Positions 46,217 to 57,159 are shown, counted from the first letter of the stretch. The stretch is DNA of 64,000 nucleotides from Akkermansia muciniphila (GCA_943333275.1 CALQSQ010000015.1:1-64000); one strand, 5' to 3'. The notes: generated by a model not told the origin, from the sequence alone. Numbers and translations are program-made.

Positions 46217-46637
46217 GGTCCGCTACCTTGTCGTCGATGGTTATGCCGTGATTCACTATGCCGAACCCCGCTACACCAAGGATCTGGATCTCAGGATTGA
46301 GCCTGAACGCGGGAACGCGCTTCGTTTTCGATCTGCGATGATCGCCTTTGGAGGCTGGCTCAATGAAATGAGCGCGAAAGATTTTTCCACTCCAAAAGTC
46401 ATGTTCCAGCTTGGGTTACCGCCAACGCGCATCGATTTTCTGACGAGTCTTCCGGGTTTGGAATTCGGTCCCTGCTGGGATCGACGAGAGGCTGTGCCTC
46501 TCGGTAATCAACTGGCATACTTTATTGGAAAGGAGGATCTGATCCACGCCAAGCTAACCGCCAACCGTCCCCAAGATCAAATCCATGTAGCCAATCTCCG
46601 CTCAGCAGCGGCAAAGCCGAACGCCTCCAACTCGTAG
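46170..46637 (+). CDS. Nucleotidyltransferase-fold protein (MNT/AbiEii-like), altered C-terminus
   Basis: 155 residues. The motif VVDGYAVIHYAEPRYTKDLD followed by LRI is the G..A...H..PR.T.DLD core of minimal nucleotidyltransferases (normally GG; here DG), and IGKEDLIHAKLTANRPQDQI is the usual late helix. The expected last helix is cut short: the chain ends SAAAKPNASNS, encoded by sequence that in another frame is a uvrA ABC-signature scrap. So the 3' end appears to have been replaced. The Gly change and the altered end raise the possibility that it is inactive. Confidence 0.6.
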   Translation: MNSDFKELLAVLNAHEVRYLVVDGYAVIHYAEPRYTKDLDLRIEPERGNALRFRSAMIAFGGWLNEMSAKDFSTPKVMFQLGLPPTRIDFLTSLPGLEFGPCWDRREAVPLGNQLAYFIGKEDLIHAKLTANRPQDQIHVANLRSAAAKPNASNS

Positions 46638-46643
46638 CCGAAC
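46601..46643 (+). pseudogene. Scrap of uvrA ABC signature
   Basis: 43 nt matching uvrA 45444-45486 at 36 of 43 positions without gaps. In the shifted frame it reads LSSGKAERLQLVAE against [14 protein letters not shown] of uvrA. It overlaps the end of the nucleotidyltransferase gene. Confidence 0.65.
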
Positions 46644-46741
46644 CGGACCGTTTTTGGCGAAACACTTGGGAAACGGGTAGTCGCTGAAGATGCCGATCTA
46701 ATCTATTGATTTTATAGAAATTATAGTTAAACTGTTCATTG

Positions 46742-49342
46742 ATGCAGATTTTGCCCGATTTTTACCCAGTGCGAAACCTCCTCAAGACGCTTCTGGGGCT
46801 CAGCCTCACCATGGGACGGCTTCAGGCGGGCTTGGATTTAAATGGAAATGCGCTCAGTGATCTCTGGGAGTCGCAGTTCAACGCACAGGCCTTGTCGGGA
46901 GCGGTGGACACGGACAAGGATGGATTCACCAATGCAGCCGAAGCCCTGGCGGGAACGGACCCTTTTTCCGCTGCTTCGCATCCCGCCCTGGCGATTGCAC
47001 CGGTTGATTCGGGGCATGTGAGGCTGAGCACAGAAGGAGTGGCTGGGAAACGCTATGCGATCGTTTCCAGTGCATCGTTGACGGGTCCGTGGATTCCGGT
47101 GCAGACGCTGAGCGGCTTGGGGCTGCCTTTGCAAATGGATGTGGTTACGGGAATCGCTCCCCGGCAGTTTTACAAGGTGCAGGTCTTGGATGCCGACAGC
47201 GATGCGGATGGGCTCACGGATGCCCAGGAAGCCGCGCTGAGTTTCAACATCACGTCCAAGCACACCGATCGCCAGACCTCTGAGGATTTGGTCTTCGCCC
47301 AGGCAAATTGGAACGCCGCCAACACCGTAACCGTCGGCCTTTTGGACGGGGAAATGTATGAACGCTGGAATGACCCGGGCGTCGTCGCGATCCGCCGCAG
47401 TGGAGGGCTGAAACCGATCACCGTAAATTTCACCATCACCGGAACGGCCACGCGCGGAACCGACTACGCCATGCCCGCTGGCAACAGCATCGTCATCCCT
47501 GCGGGCATTCGCGAGGTGTGGGTGAGTTTCGCGCCCCTGGCAGACGCCCTCGATGCCGAGGGGGATGAGACCATCGTACTCACTGCCAACGCAGGCGCAG
47601 GTTATGCACTTGGTTCAAGCGTGGCTGCGACCGTGACGCTCCATAACGAAACCGCCTCCAATCCGCCCAATCCAAAGGCTGCAGCGAGGTTTCTCGTTCA
47701 GGCGGCATTTGGTCCCGATCAGGACGACGCCGGGGATGCCGACATCATTCCGGAAAACGTGGAGACGGTCATGGCGCAGGGATACAGCGCTTGGCTTGAT
47801 GCCCAGTTTGCGATTCCTCCGCAATATCACGAACCCTTTACGGCGAATATTGCGGTCCGTTATCCCGATATGTATCTCAGCCCGAAGTCGGTGGCATGGT
47901 GGAATCGCGCTCTGGGCACCGTGAACCTTTATCCCGCCAGCCCCACGAATCCCGGCACCTATCCCGCCGGCCCGGCGGCCCAATACGATCCGGTCCGTCA
48001 GCGCATCGCTTACTCCCTGAGCCAGATCTTTGTCGTCTCGGACCGGCCCGAGACGCTGGCTGTGGAATATCGGGGCATGGCGAATTATTACGACATGCTG
48101 GTGCGCAATGCGCTGGGAAATTTCCGCACGCTCCTCTTCGATGTCGCAACGCATCCCGTGATGGGCTTCTACCTGAGTCACGTGAAAAATAAGAAAGGCG
48201 ATCCGGCTACCAACACCTTTCCAGACGAAAATTTCGCCCGCGAGGTCATGCAGTTATTCAGTATCGGACTCTGGAAATTAAATCAGGATGGGACACGGAT
48301 GCTCGATGGACAGGGCCAACCCATGCCCACTTACACGAATGTCGATATCACGAACTTCGCACGCGTCTTCACCGGACTCAGTTATGGGCCGGCATCACAA
48401 ACAAACTTCGATGCTTATCCCAATCCTCCCCAGTGGATCGTTCCGATGCGCGGCTTCGATGCTTACCACGATCTGGCCACCAAAACTTTGCTTAATGGCA
48501 ACACTCTCCCGGTGCGCACGGCCAGTGCTCCGGATGACGGCACGGCGACGCTGTTTGATGTGAATGCGGCCATTGATAATCTCTTCAACCACCCCAACGT
48601 CGGACCGTTCATCGGGAGACTGTTGATCCAGCGCCTCGTCACTTCCAATCCCAGTCCCGCTTACATCGGGCGGGTATCGGCGGCCTTTGCTGACAATGGT
48701 TCCGGGGTTCGCGGCGATATGAAAGCCTTCATCAAAGCCATCCTGCTGGACCCGGAGGCCCGCGATTCTGCGGCCCTCAGCAATCCCTCCTGGGGCAAAG
48801 CGCGCGAGCCATTTCTGCGCTGCGTGAACTATGCGCGAGCCTTCAATGCCAAGGCCTCGGGCGTGGATTTCTATCAACTGGACGCCTTCAATTTTGATCA
48901 GCAACAGCAGCCTTACAATTCCCCGAGCGTCTTCAATTTCTACCTGCCAAATTACTCACCTCCCGGCGTCGTGGGGTCCGCAGGCTTGGTCGCACCCGAA
49001 TTTCAAATCCTCAATGCCACCACCGCCATTTCCTCGCCCAATTATTTCTACAACTCCCTCTCCGGTCGCGATCTCCACCGCTGGGGCACTGCGGAACCCA
49101 CCCGGGCCGTGCGGCCAAATCTCGTGCAGGAATCGGCTCTCGCCACAACCGATGTGGATGCCCTCATCCGCCGTCTCGACCTTCACCTCACCTACGGCAC
49201 CCTTTCTCCCAGGGAATTCCAGTTGATTCGCGAAGCCGTGCTGCGCCTCACCTCCACCGTCACCGGCAATTGGCAGACAGAACGGGTCAACCTCGCCGTT
49301 TATCTCATGCTCACCTCGCCGGAATATTGCATCCAACGCTAA
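46742..49342 (+). CDS. DUF1800 family exported protein
   Basis: 866 residues from the ATG at 46742; a TTG just before it is in frame. A hydrophobic start (LLKTLLGLSLTMG) is followed by a calcium-binding-type motif (DTDKDGFTNAAEALAGTDPF), an RSTDL-like module (YAIVSSASLTGPWIPVQTLS), a Calx-beta-like strand set (GTATRGTDYAMPAG, then EGDETIVLTANAG), and from ~315 the DUF1800 domain (AARFLVQAAFGP, RQRIAYSLSQIFVVSD, NFAREVMQLFSIGLWKL, FARVFTGLSYG). The DUF1501 gene follows 4 nt after the stop, the usual pairing. An AT-rich stretch (46700-46735) precedes the start and may hold the promoter. Role unknown. Confidence 0.9.
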   Translation: MQILPDFYPVRNLLKTLLGLSLTMGRLQAGLDLNGNALSDLWESQFNAQALSGAVDTDKDGFTNAAEALAGTDPFSAASHPALAIAPVDSGHVRLSTEGVAGKRYAIVSSASLTGPWIPVQTLSGLGLPLQMDVVTGIAPRQFYKVQVLDADSDADGLTDAQEAALSFNITSKHTDRQTSEDLVFAQANWNAANTVTVGLLDGEMYERWNDPGVVAIRRSGGLKPITVNFTITGTATRGTDYAMPAGNSIVIPAGIREVWVSFAPLADALDAEGDETIVLTANAGAGYALGSSVAATVTLHNETASNPPNPKAAARFLVQAAFGPDQDDAGDADIIPENVETVMAQGYSAWLDAQFAIPPQYHEPFTANIAVRYPDMYLSPKSVAWWNRALGTVNLYPASPTNPGTYPAGPAAQYDPVRQRIAYSLSQIFVVSDRPETLAVEYRGMANYYDMLVRNALGNFRTLLFDVATHPVMGFYLSHVKNKKGDPATNTFPDENFAREVMQLFSIGLWKLNQDGTRMLDGQGQPMPTYTNVDITNFARVFTGLSYGPASQTNFDAYPNPPQWIVPMRGFDAYHDLATKTLLNGNTLPVRTASAPDDGTATLFDVNAAIDNLFNHPNVGPFIGRLLIQRLVTSNPSPAYIGRVSAAFADNGSGVRGDMKAFIKAILLDPEARDSAALSNPSWGKAREPFLRCVNYARAFNAKASGVDFYQLDAFNFDQQQQPYNSPSVFNFYLPNYSPPGVVGSAGLVAPEFQILNATTAISSPNYFYNSLSGRDLHRWGTAEPTRAVRPNLVQESALATTDVDALIRRLDLHLTYGTLSPREFQLIREAVLRLTSTVTGNWQTERVNLAVYLMLTSPEYCIQR

Positions 49343-49346
49343 AACC

Positions 49347-50738
49347 ATGAAACCCATGAACCGTCGCCAATTTCTCGGCTCCGCCAACTGCGCGCTGGTC
49401 AGCGCCCTGCCCGTGATGAATACGCTCATGAATCTGCGCATGGCCGGCAGTGCCGCCGCTGCGGAGGGGTCGCCCACCGGTTTCAAGGCCCTCGTCTGCC
49501 TGTTTCTGAATGGGGGAAATGATTCGTTCAACATGCTCGCCCCCAAGGGACCGGAATACGCGTCCTATTCAAACATTCGCCAGTCCATCGCCATCGCCGA
49601 ATCCTCGCTGCTCACCATCAATCCGCTGAATACCGGCACACGGACGTTTGGAATCCACCCGGCGCTGCCTGCGTTGAAAACCTACTTCGATCAGGGAAAA
49701 CTAGCCTTCGCCGCCAACGTGGGCACGCTTGTCGAGCATGTCACCAAGGCTCAATACAATGCCGGGCTAAAACTTCCGCTCGGCGTTTTTTCCCATTCGG
49801 ATCAGCAGGAGCAATGGCAATCGTCCCTGCCGGATGCACGCAGTGGGATCGGCTGGGGAGGGCGGATGGCGGACATTTTAAAGAGCTTCAACACCCAGGA
49901 CAAATTTTCCATGAACGTCTCGCTGGCCGGATCCAACGTCTGGCAGGCTGGCAATACCGTGGCGGAATATGCCATCCGCGACACAGGGGCCGATGGCCTC
50001 TTCGGCTACAATTCTGCTTGGGCCGCAGGCGAGGAAGTGCAGCAAATCCGCAGCGCCGCCCTGGATAGCCAGATGGCGTTGGAGTATCAGAATTATTTCC
50101 AGCAGAGTTTCAACAAATCGAAAAAGGACGCGACCCAGGCCTACGATGCCTTCACCGCCGCAACCAATGTTTCCCTGCCCCCCAGCGTGACGTGGCCCGG
50201 CACACCGCTCGCTCAGCAGATGCGCATGATCGCCAAGACGATCGCAGGCCGCGCGAACCTGGGGATGTGCCGCATGACCTTCTTCGTGAACTACGGCGGC
50301 TGGGACCACCACAGCGGACTCATCAGCAATCAGGCCGCCATGCTCCCCGTGGTCAACGATGCCATCAAAGCCTTCTACGATACGCTCGCCGCCCTCGGAG
50401 CGCAGGATGAAGTCGTACTTTACAGCGCGTCTGATTTTGGTCGCACACTCACCTCCAACAGCCAGGGCAGCGATCACGCCTGGGGCGGAAATCAATTCGT
50501 CCTCGGAGGCCAGGTCAAAGGCCAGCGGATCTACGGCAGTTACCCGGACCTCACCATCGACAACCCGCTCGACGTCGGCCGCGGACGCCTCATCCCCACC
50601 ACCAGCGTCGATGAATTTTTCGCCGAAATGGCCCTCTGGCTCGGCGTGCAAAAGACCAGCCTCCCCCTCGTCCTGCCCAACATTTCCCGCTTCTACAGCA
50701 CCAGCAGCAGCGCCCCGCCGATGGGGTTTTTATTGTGA
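49347..50738 (+). CDS. DUF1501 family Tat-exported protein
   Basis: 463 residues. The start MKPMNRRQFLGSANCALVSA carries a twin-arginine signal (RRQFLG). DUF1501 blocks: ALVCLFLNGGNDSFNMLAP, FGIHPALPALKTYFDQGKLA, FFVNYGGWDHHSGL and YSASDFGRTLTSNSQGSDHA then WGG. The fold is related to alkaline phosphatase/sulfatase-type proteins, with metal-ligand-like residues DHH and GSDHAWGG visible. Coupled to the preceding DUF1800 gene. Substrate unknown. Its end overlaps the convergent HAD gene by 9 nt. Confidence 0.92.
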   Translation: MKPMNRRQFLGSANCALVSALPVMNTLMNLRMAGSAAAAEGSPTGFKALVCLFLNGGNDSFNMLAPKGPEYASYSNIRQSIAIAESSLLTINPLNTGTRTFGIHPALPALKTYFDQGKLAFAANVGTLVEHVTKAQYNAGLKLPLGVFSHSDQQEQWQSSLPDARSGIGWGGRMADILKSFNTQDKFSMNVSLAGSNVWQAGNTVAEYAIRDTGADGLFGYNSAWAAGEEVQQIRSAALDSQMALEYQNYFQQSFNKSKKDATQAYDAFTAATNVSLPPSVTWPGTPLAQQMRMIAKTIAGRANLGMCRMTFFVNYGGWDHHSGLISNQAAMLPVVNDAIKAFYDTLAALGAQDEVVLYSASDFGRTLTSNSQGSDHAWGGNQFVLGGQVKGQRIYGSYPDLTIDNPLDVGRGRLIPTTSVDEFFAEMALWLGVQKTSLPLVLPNISRFYSTSSSAPPMGFLL

Positions 50739-51422
50739 AGGTTCACAGCGAGCTGCAGGGTTTGATAACACCCAAGTGCTCCACCCCGCCTTCCGGGCCG
50801 GTTCGATGTCATTGTCTGTCCGATCGCCGACCATGAGGAGTGCGGCGGGTGGGGTGGGGGCGAATTTCCTTGCCAGCATTTGCCAGACCGCTGGGTTGGG
50901 TTTGGCGGTGTGATGATGGAAGGAAAAGAAACTGTTCTGGAGGTCGAAGCGATGCAGCTTTAGGCCAGCTTTTCGCAAGGCCAGCCGCATTTCCATGAGC
51001 GTGTAGGCTTGGGAATTGGAGCAGAGGGCGAGGGGCAATTTCGAATGGCGGATGAACTCAGCTGCACCGGGCATCAGGTGGCAGCGGCGTTGGAGGCGGG
51101 CATGATGGCGGGCAAGACGGGCGTTGCCGCCGAGGTTGTGGAAAATTTTCACCCAATCGACCTCGTGGAATTTGGCGGCCTCAGTGTGCTCTGCGCGGAC
51201 TGCCTCCTGCAATAGCTGATGCATCCGTTCCCATTCGATAAAGGGAGTGGCGGGCACACAGCGTTGCCAGGCTGCTTTCCAGAGTGGTTCCGGATCGGCG
51301 GGTCCGGGTTCGACGTGGAGGAGAGTGCCGTAGATATCGCAGACCACGCGTTGCAGGCCGGGCTGCATTGGCAGCCACGCGGTCAGTTCCTCCCAGGTCC
51401 CTCCATGGTGCACGGCGGTCAT
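50730..51422 (-). CDS. HAD-superfamily hydrolase
   Basis: 230 residues from the ATG at 51422; an ATG at 51470 would overlap the tilS start codon and was not used. Four HAD motifs are visible: VCDIYGTLL (nucleophile Asp; the usual DxDGT is DIYGT, so the acid/base Asp is replaced by Tyr), LCSNS, the Lys in TAKPNPAVW, and LMVGDRTDNDIEPA. A helical cap domain lies between motifs I and II. The Asp-to-Tyr change at the +2 position is seen in some subfamilies and may alter or lower phosphatase activity. Substrate unknown. Confidence 0.85.
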   Translation of the reverse strand: MTAVHHGGTWEELTAWLPMQPGLQRVVCDIYGTLLHVEPGPADPEPLWKAAWQRCVPATPFIEWERMHQLLQEAVRAEHTEAAKFHEVDWVKIFHNLGGNARLARHHARLQRRCHLMPGAAEFIRHSKLPLALCSNSQAYTLMEMRLALRKAGLKLHRFDLQNSFFSFHHHTAKPNPAVWQMLARKFAPTPPAALLMVGDRTDNDIEPARKAGWSTWVLSNPAARCEPSQ

Positions 51423-51468
51423 GCGGGAATCGCTGGCGCAAAGCGGGATCAAGTGCAAGGGAACTTGC

Positions 51469-52416
51469 ATGGCTGCATTTACGCTGACTCCCGAACTGGC
51501 GGAATTTTCGCCCCGGCGGAAATATCTCGTCGGGGTGTCGGGTGGCTGTGATTCCATGGTGCTGCTGCATTGGCTGCATGGGTTGGGATATCGCAAACTG
51601 GTGGTTTGCCATCTGAATCATCAACTGCGGGGCCGGGCTTCGGCGGCTGATGCACGTTTGGTGGAACGGACGGCGGGGCAGCTTGGCTTTGCCTGCGTCA
51701 TCGAGTCAGCGCCGGTGGCGGGGACGACGGGCAAACATTCGCTGGAGACGGCAGGACGCCACGCCCGGCATGCCTTTTTCGCCCGCGGTGCGCAGGCGCA
51801 TCGCTGCGACAGAGTTTTCCTCGCACACCACGCGGATGATCAGGCGGAGACCGTTCTGATGAATGTGCTGCGGGGAAGTTCCCTGCGGGGACTGGGGGGC
51901 ATGAGGTCACTCACAGAGATGCAGGTCGATAACAAGCGACTCCTGCTCCTGCGGCCCCTGCTGGCATATAGCCGGGAGGAGTTGCGCGAATATGCGGCGG
52001 AACAAGCCGTGAAATATCGCGAGGACGCCTCCAATCAGTCTGCGGATTTCCTGCGCAACCGGATTCGCCATGAACTTCTTCCGCTGGCCTCCCGGGTGAT
52101 GCAGCGCGATGTGCGGCCCGCCTTGCTGCGGATTGCGGCCATGGCGCGGGAGGACGATGCCTGCCTGCAGTCGCAGGTGGAGGCGTTCTCAGTGGGTGAA
52201 TTTTTGGACACAAAAATATTACTCGCCACCCCTGTCGCTCTGCAACGACGCGTGCTGCATGCCTGGATGCAGCAGCACGGCGTGCCCCTGATCACGTTTG
52301 AACTCATCGAATCCATCCGGGCACTCCTGCCGCCGCAAGCCCCGTTGGCCAAAGCCAACCTGCCCGGCGGACGATGGGTGCGGCGGCGGTCTGGAAGGCT
52401 GTTTATCGAGCCCTGA
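51469..52416 (+). CDS. tilS: tRNA(Ile)-lysidine synthase
   Basis: 315 residues from the ATG at 51469 (MAAFTLTPELAEFSPRRKYL). PP-loop LVGVSGGCDSMVLLHWLHGL near residue 20, then CHLNHQLRGRASAADARLVE, and the conserved FLAHHADDQAETVLMNVLRG. It attaches lysine to C34 of tRNA-Ile(CAU). Shorter than E. coli TilS (432), lacking most of the C-terminal domains, which is common. Confidence 0.93.
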   Translation: MAAFTLTPELAEFSPRRKYLVGVSGGCDSMVLLHWLHGLGYRKLVVCHLNHQLRGRASAADARLVERTAGQLGFACVIESAPVAGTTGKHSLETAGRHARHAFFARGAQAHRCDRVFLAHHADDQAETVLMNVLRGSSLRGLGGMRSLTEMQVDNKRLLLLRPLLAYSREELREYAAEQAVKYREDASNQSADFLRNRIRHELLPLASRVMQRDVRPALLRIAAMAREDDACLQSQVEAFSVGEFLDTKILLATPVALQRRVLHAWMQQHGVPLITFELIESIRALLPPQAPLAKANLPGGRWVRRRSGRLFIEP

Positions 52417-52493
52417 GCCGGAATGGGTCATTGACGAAAATGCGCCGATTCACTAAAACCAACAAAGTCCCCCCCATCCCCCCAATTTCAACG

Positions 52494-55400
52494 ATGTCCC
52501 CTCCCCTCCGGTGCCTGCTTGTGTGCGCCACGCTCTGGTGCCTGGGATCGGTGCAGGCAGCGCCGGACAGTGTCGTCACGTTGAATGAAATTTTCTACCA
52601 TCCGCCGGATCCGGTGCCGCCGGCCGCGGTGGCTGCTCCGGAATGGATTGAGTTGCACAACCAGATGTCGATTCGCGTTGATCTCGGAGGGTGGTCGCTG
52701 CGTGGCGGCATTGATTTCACCTTTCCCGAGGGGACCATCATGGAGCCAGGAGCGTATCTGGTGGTCTCCGCTGTGCCAAACAGTCCCGTAGGCGCGCTGG
52801 GGCCGCTGGTCGGCAAACTCGACAACAGCGGCGAGGAAATCCGTCTGCACGAACGCTGGGGGCGGATGATGGATCGCGTGCATTACGGCGACTCCGGAAG
52901 CTGGCCGATCGAGCCCGATGGCGGCGGCCCAAGTCTGGCCAAACGCAGACCCGATCATGGCAGTGAAAGCGCCGCCTCGTGGATCACCAGCGCGCAGATG
53001 GGGGGCAGTCCGGGAGCGGAAAATTTTCCCCTGACCACTGAAACCGCTCCCCGCGTTGTTTTCAATGCCGGCGCGTCATGGAAATTTGAACCCACCGGAA
53101 ATGATCCTCCTGCCCAATGGATTCAGCTTTCCGGTTTCAGTGATGCATCCTGGACCTCCGGCGCCGCACCGCTCGGCACCGCCAATCCCGCCGGACCACC
53201 GACTCCGGTAACGGTTCTCCCCGCAGGCCGCAGCGCCTATTATCTGCGCAAATCCTTCGCGTGGAGTGGCACCATGCCCAATGCGCGCCTCTTGCTCAGC
53301 GGCACGATCAAGGGCACGGCACAATGTTATTTCAACGGGGTTCTGGCCGGGTCAGTTTCCGGAAATGGATCGCAGGGAATTCTCTTAAATGCGGCCGGGC
53401 TGGTCACCGGCGCTAACCTGGTGGCAATCAAGCTGACTCCAGCCGCTCCCTTGGCGGATGTCGCTTTGGATCTCTCTGCCAGCATCCTCGATGGTGTGAC
53501 CGCCGTGGCCCCGGCGATGGCTCCGCTCCTGCCCGGAAATGTGGTGATCAATGAAATCGCCTACCATGCAAGGCCGACTTTTGCAGATCCCGGCGCAGGC
53601 GTTCCTTATGCGAAAAATGACACCGAATGGATTGAACTGCACAATCCCGGCACGCAGACCGTCAGCCTGACGGGCTGGCGGCTCAGCGATGCGGTGGACT
53701 ATGTTTTTCCAGCCGGTGCTCAAATTTCTGCGGGCGGATTTTTGATCTTGAACCAAACCCAGTTTTCGGGTTCCCTCAGCAATACCGGTGATCGCATCAG
53801 GCTGCGCAATGACGCTGATGCCCTCGTGGATGAGGTTCCCTACGTTGATGGTGGCCGCTGGCCGGAACTGGCGGACGGCGGTGGCTCGACGCTGGAATTA
53901 ACCGACCCGCACGCCGACCGCCGCAGTCCTGAATCCTGGGCCGCCAGCGATGAAACCAGCCGGGGCACCTGGCAGACGATCACCTATCGCGCCGCCGGCA
54001 GCGAACCTCCCGGGAGCAATTATCCCGACAACTGGCATGAGTTCCTGCTTGGTTTCCTGGACGCCGGCGAGGCGCTGATCGACGATGTTTCGGTGATTGA
54101 AGATCCCGATGGTGCACCTGTGCAGGTGATCCAAAACGGAAACTTTGAAAGCGATCCAATCGGCCAGGGAGCGGCAAAATGGCGGTTGCTGGGCACGCAT
54201 AAATTGAGCCAGGTGGTGGCAAATCCGGATGGTCCCGGCAGGGTGCTGCGATTGATCGCCACCGCTGAGGCAGAACACACCTACAACGCAGCCTCCACCA
54301 CGCTGGTGGGAAACCGCGCCATCGATCCCGCCAAGACTTATGAAATTTCCTTCCGGGCGAAATGGCTCAGCGGATCGCCCCAGTTGAATTCACGGTTGTA
54401 TTTAAACCGGGCATCGCGAACCTCCATTCTCACGCTGCCGATTCCCATGGGCACGCCGGGGGCAACCAATGGAAGCCGCGTCGCCAACGCCGGTCCGGCA
54501 TTTGATGGGTTGCGTCACAGCCCGATGGTGCCCGCCGCCAGCCAGCCAGTCCGCATTTCCATCTCGGTGGCCGATCCCGATGGCATTCAGGAGGTGGTGG
54601 TTTTCTACAGCCTGAACCAGGGAGCGTGGCAGCGCACCAATCTGGGTGGCGACGGCGGTGGACGTTTCATGGGCGTGCTGCCCGGGCAGGTCTCGGGCTC
54701 GCAGGTTCAGTTCTACATTCAGGCAACGGATGGAGCCGGGTCGGTGGCTCAGTTTCCGCGCGGCGGCCCGGCCTCCCGCGCCCTTTACAAGGTCGGCGAT
54801 GGAGCCGTCGCAACGCAGGCCGTGCGCAATAAAATGCGCCTGTTGATGAATGCCGCGGATGCCAATGAACTGCATAACCCGGTCCACAGCGTTTCCAATT
54901 TTCGCTGGCCCTGCACGGTGATTTATAATGATCGTGAAGTCTGGTATGATGCCGCGGTGCGCCTGCGGTCGGCACCGTTTGGACGCCAGGGCAATCGCGC
55001 CGGATGGAACATTCAGTTTCCGTCGGATCATCTGTTCCGTGGCGTGCAAAGCAGCGTGGTCATCGATGGAGCCTTCAACATGCCCAAGGGGGACGGCACT
55101 GGATGGATTGAAAACACACTCGGTGCGACCGTGAATGAAATGCTCTACCAGGCCATCGCCAATCGCGCGGGGAACATTCCCGCCACCTATGACGATGTGG
55201 TCTTTTTCCAAACTCCGCGCACCACGGAGGGAAACCGGCGCGCGCAACTCAAGATGACCCGCTTCAACCCGGCTTATCTGGAGGAACAATTTCCCTCCGG
55301 AGCCGATGGCATGCTCTTCAAACAGGAGCTGATCTACTATCCCACGTCCACCGTGGATGGAAATGTCGAGAGCCTGAAGAATGCCTACAACGCCGTGCGG

Positions 55401-57053
55401 GACACGGAAATCCGCAGCTTTGGATCCTCCAAGGAAGGATGGCGCTGGAACTATCTCGTGCAGACCAATGCGGATGTTGACGACTACTCGGGCCTCATGG
55501 CGCTGGGCTCCGCCTTCGATGCCCCGCCGCAAAGCCTCTATGCGCAAACCTTCTCCGCGATGGACACCGACAACTGGATGCGGGTCTTCGCGCTCTCGGC
55601 GTTGATCGGACTCGCCGACACCTACAACAACGGTCTCGCCCACAACGCCGAGATCTACATCCGGCCCTCCGATCACAAGGCCATGCTCTTTCCCTGGGAT
55701 CAGGACCATGCATTTTATTATGCGCCTACCTACAGCATCTTCGGCCTGGGGACACACCGCCTTGGAGCCATCATCAACCTCCCGCAGAACCGCCGGCTGT
55801 TTGCGGGCCATCTGCGCCAACTCTGCCAGACGGCGTTTACAAATACGTTTCTCGATCCCGTCATCAATCATCTCAGTTCCACTCCGGTGGCTGACAAGCC
55901 CCTCTACGCCGTAAATTTCCGCAACTGGGTCGCCGCGCGGCGCACGTTCGTGCTGGATCAGATCGCCACGCAATTTCCCGCCATAAGCTTCGCCATCACA
56001 ACGAATGGCGGGACGGATTTCTCCACAACTCAAACCTCCGCCACCCTGCAGGGATCGGGTTGGATTGATGTGCGGGAAATCAGGGTCTCAAGAAACGGTG
56101 CGCCAGCGCAATCGCTGGAGGTCACCTGGCTGGATGGCCAGACGTGGCAGATCCTCGTGCCCGTGCTCGCCGGTCCCAATGCGCTGGCCCTCACGGCGAT
56201 CAATCACGATGGCGCTGCAGTGGGCAGCGATACCATTGCCATCACCAATCTGGGAACGGTGGAGGCGGCGGCAGCGGGAAATTTCCTCATCTCAGAAATC
56301 AACTATCACCCCGCGGGCATAGGAGCCGAGGAATTCATTGAGTTCGTGAATGTGGGCTCGCACACGCTGGACCTCACCGGGGTGCATTTCTCCGAGGGCA
56401 TCCTTTTCGATTTTACGGGCAGTGCCATCACAATGCTGGCGCCCGGACAGCGGGTCCTCGTTGTCGAAAACCTCGCTGCGTTCACCGCAAGGTATGGCAA
56501 CGGATTGCCGGTGGCTGGCGAGTTTGGCGTGGGGAAAAATCTTTCCAACAGCGGCGAGCATCTGATCCTGCGCGACCGTGGCGGGGCGGTGATCGTGGAG
56601 TTTTCCTACGACGATCATAACCCCTGGCCGAATGAAGCCGATGGCGCGGGCAGCTCGCTCACCCTGATCCGTCCCGAATTCAATCCCGATTCCTCCCTGC
56701 CGACCAGCTGGCGTCCCTCCCGCCTGCCCGGCGGCAGTCCCGGCACGAGCGATGCACTTCTCATCTCCAGCTATCCCAGCCTGCTGGAATACGCTTTCAC
56801 CGCACTGCCCACTCCCGCGGCGTCCGACCAGACTTTTGATTTTACCTGGGGCGAACGGCTCGGGGCGGACGACGTCACGCTGCAATTGGAAACCTCCACC
56901 AACCTTGCTTCGTGGACCCCCGACCCCGGCGATGGATCGGAAATCCAGGTGCTGTATGCCAATTCCAGCGACGGTACCCGCAGCGTGCTGGCGCGGCTCG
57001 TGGACCTCTCCAATGCGCGGAAATACGTTCGCATTCGCGTGGTTCCCCGTTGA
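52494..57053 (+). CDS. CotH-kinase / lamin-tail-domain secreted protein
   Basis: 1,519 residues from the ATG at 52494 ([20 protein letters not shown], signal peptide). Three lamin-tail domains: [20 protein letters not shown] near 27, [14 protein letters not shown] near 345, and [20 protein letters not shown] near 1265. Between them are a carbohydrate-binding-like region (~550-650) and a CotH domain ([40 protein letters not shown], and [13 protein letters not shown] near 1065). CotH proteins are atypical kinases of spore coat or surface proteins. It ends with a [16 protein letters not shown] module and YVRIRVVPR. Probably surface-displayed; target unknown. A hairpin-rich stretch follows the stop (57055-57090). 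Confidence 0.85.
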   Translation: MSPPLRCLLVCATLWCLGSVQAAPDSVVTLNEIFYHPPDPVPPAAVAAPEWIELHNQMSIRVDLGGWSLRGGIDFTFPEGTIMEPGAYLVVSAVPNSPVGALGPLVGKLDNSGEEIRLHERWGRMMDRVHYGDSGSWPIEPDGGGPSLAKRRPDHGSESAASWITSAQMGGSPGAENFPLTTETAPRVVFNAGASWKFEPTGNDPPAQWIQLSGFSDASWTSGAAPLGTANPAGPPTPVTVLPAGRSAYYLRKSFAWSGTMPNARLLLSGTIKGTAQCYFNGVLAGSVSGNGSQGILLNAAGLVTGANLVAIKLTPAAPLADVALDLSASILDGVTAVAPAMAPLLPGNVVINEIAYHARPTFADPGAGVPYAKNDTEWIELHNPGTQTVSLTGWRLSDAVDYVFPAGAQISAGGFLILNQTQFSGSLSNTGDRIRLRNDADALVDEVPYVDGGRWPELADGGGSTLELTDPHADRRSPESWAASDETSRGTWQTITYRAAGSEPPGSNYPDNWHEFLLGFLDAGEALIDDVSVIEDPDGAPVQVIQNGNFESDPIGQGAAKWRLLGTHKLSQVVANPDGPGRVLRLIATAEAEHTYNAASTTLVGNRAIDPAKTYEISFRAKWLSGSPQLNSRLYLNRASRTSILTLPIPMGTPGATNGSRVANAGPAFDGLRHSPMVPAASQPVRISISVADPDGIQEVVVFYSLNQGAWQRTNLGGDGGGRFMGVLPGQVSGSQVQFYIQATDGAGSVAQFPRGGPASRALYKVGDGAVATQAVRNKMRLLMNAADANELHNPVHSVSNFRWPCTVIYNDREVWYDAAVRLRSAPFGRQGNRAGWNIQFPSDHLFRGVQSSVVIDGAFNMPKGDGTGWIENTLGATVNEMLYQAIANRAGNIPATYDDVVFFQTPRTTEGNRRAQLKMTRFNPAYLEEQFPSGADGMLFKQELIYYPTSTVDGNVESLKNAYNAVRDTEIRSFGSSKEGWRWNYLVQTNADVDDYSGLMALGSAFDAPPQSLYAQTFSAMDTDNWMRVFALSALIGLADTYNNGLAHNAEIYIRPSDHKAMLFPWDQDHAFYYAPTYSIFGLGTHRLGAIINLPQNRRLFAGHLRQLCQTAFTNTFLDPVINHLSSTPVADKPLYAVNFRNWVAARRTFVLDQIATQFPAISFAITTNGGTDFSTTQTSATLQGSGWIDVREIRVSRNGAPAQSLEVTWLDGQTWQILVPVLAGPNALALTAINHDGAAVGSDTIAITNLGTVEAAAAGNFLISEINYHPAGIGAEEFIEFVNVGSHTLDLTGVHFSEGILFDFTGSAITMLAPGQRVLVVENLAAFTARYGNGLPVAGEFGVGKNLSNSGEHLILRDRGGAVIVEFSYDDHNPWPNEADGAGSSLTLIRPEFNPDSSLPTSWRPSRLPGGSPGTSDALLISSYPSLLEYAFTALPTPAASDQTFDFTWGERLGADDVTLQLETSTNLASWTPDPGDGSEIQVLYANSSDGTRSVLARLVDLSNARKYVRIRVVPR

Positions 57054-57159
57054 TCCTTCGGGGATCGGGCGGCGGTGGCGTCCCGCCAACACGGGAACCT
57101 GGAAAATTTTCCGTGGTAAGGTTTGTGACTCCTGTTGCATTTCCCGCGTAATATTGAAA

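Noticed and set aside
54402-56033. 543-codon antisense open frame in the CotH gene
   Set aside because: Overlaps clear CotH motifs on the plus strand.
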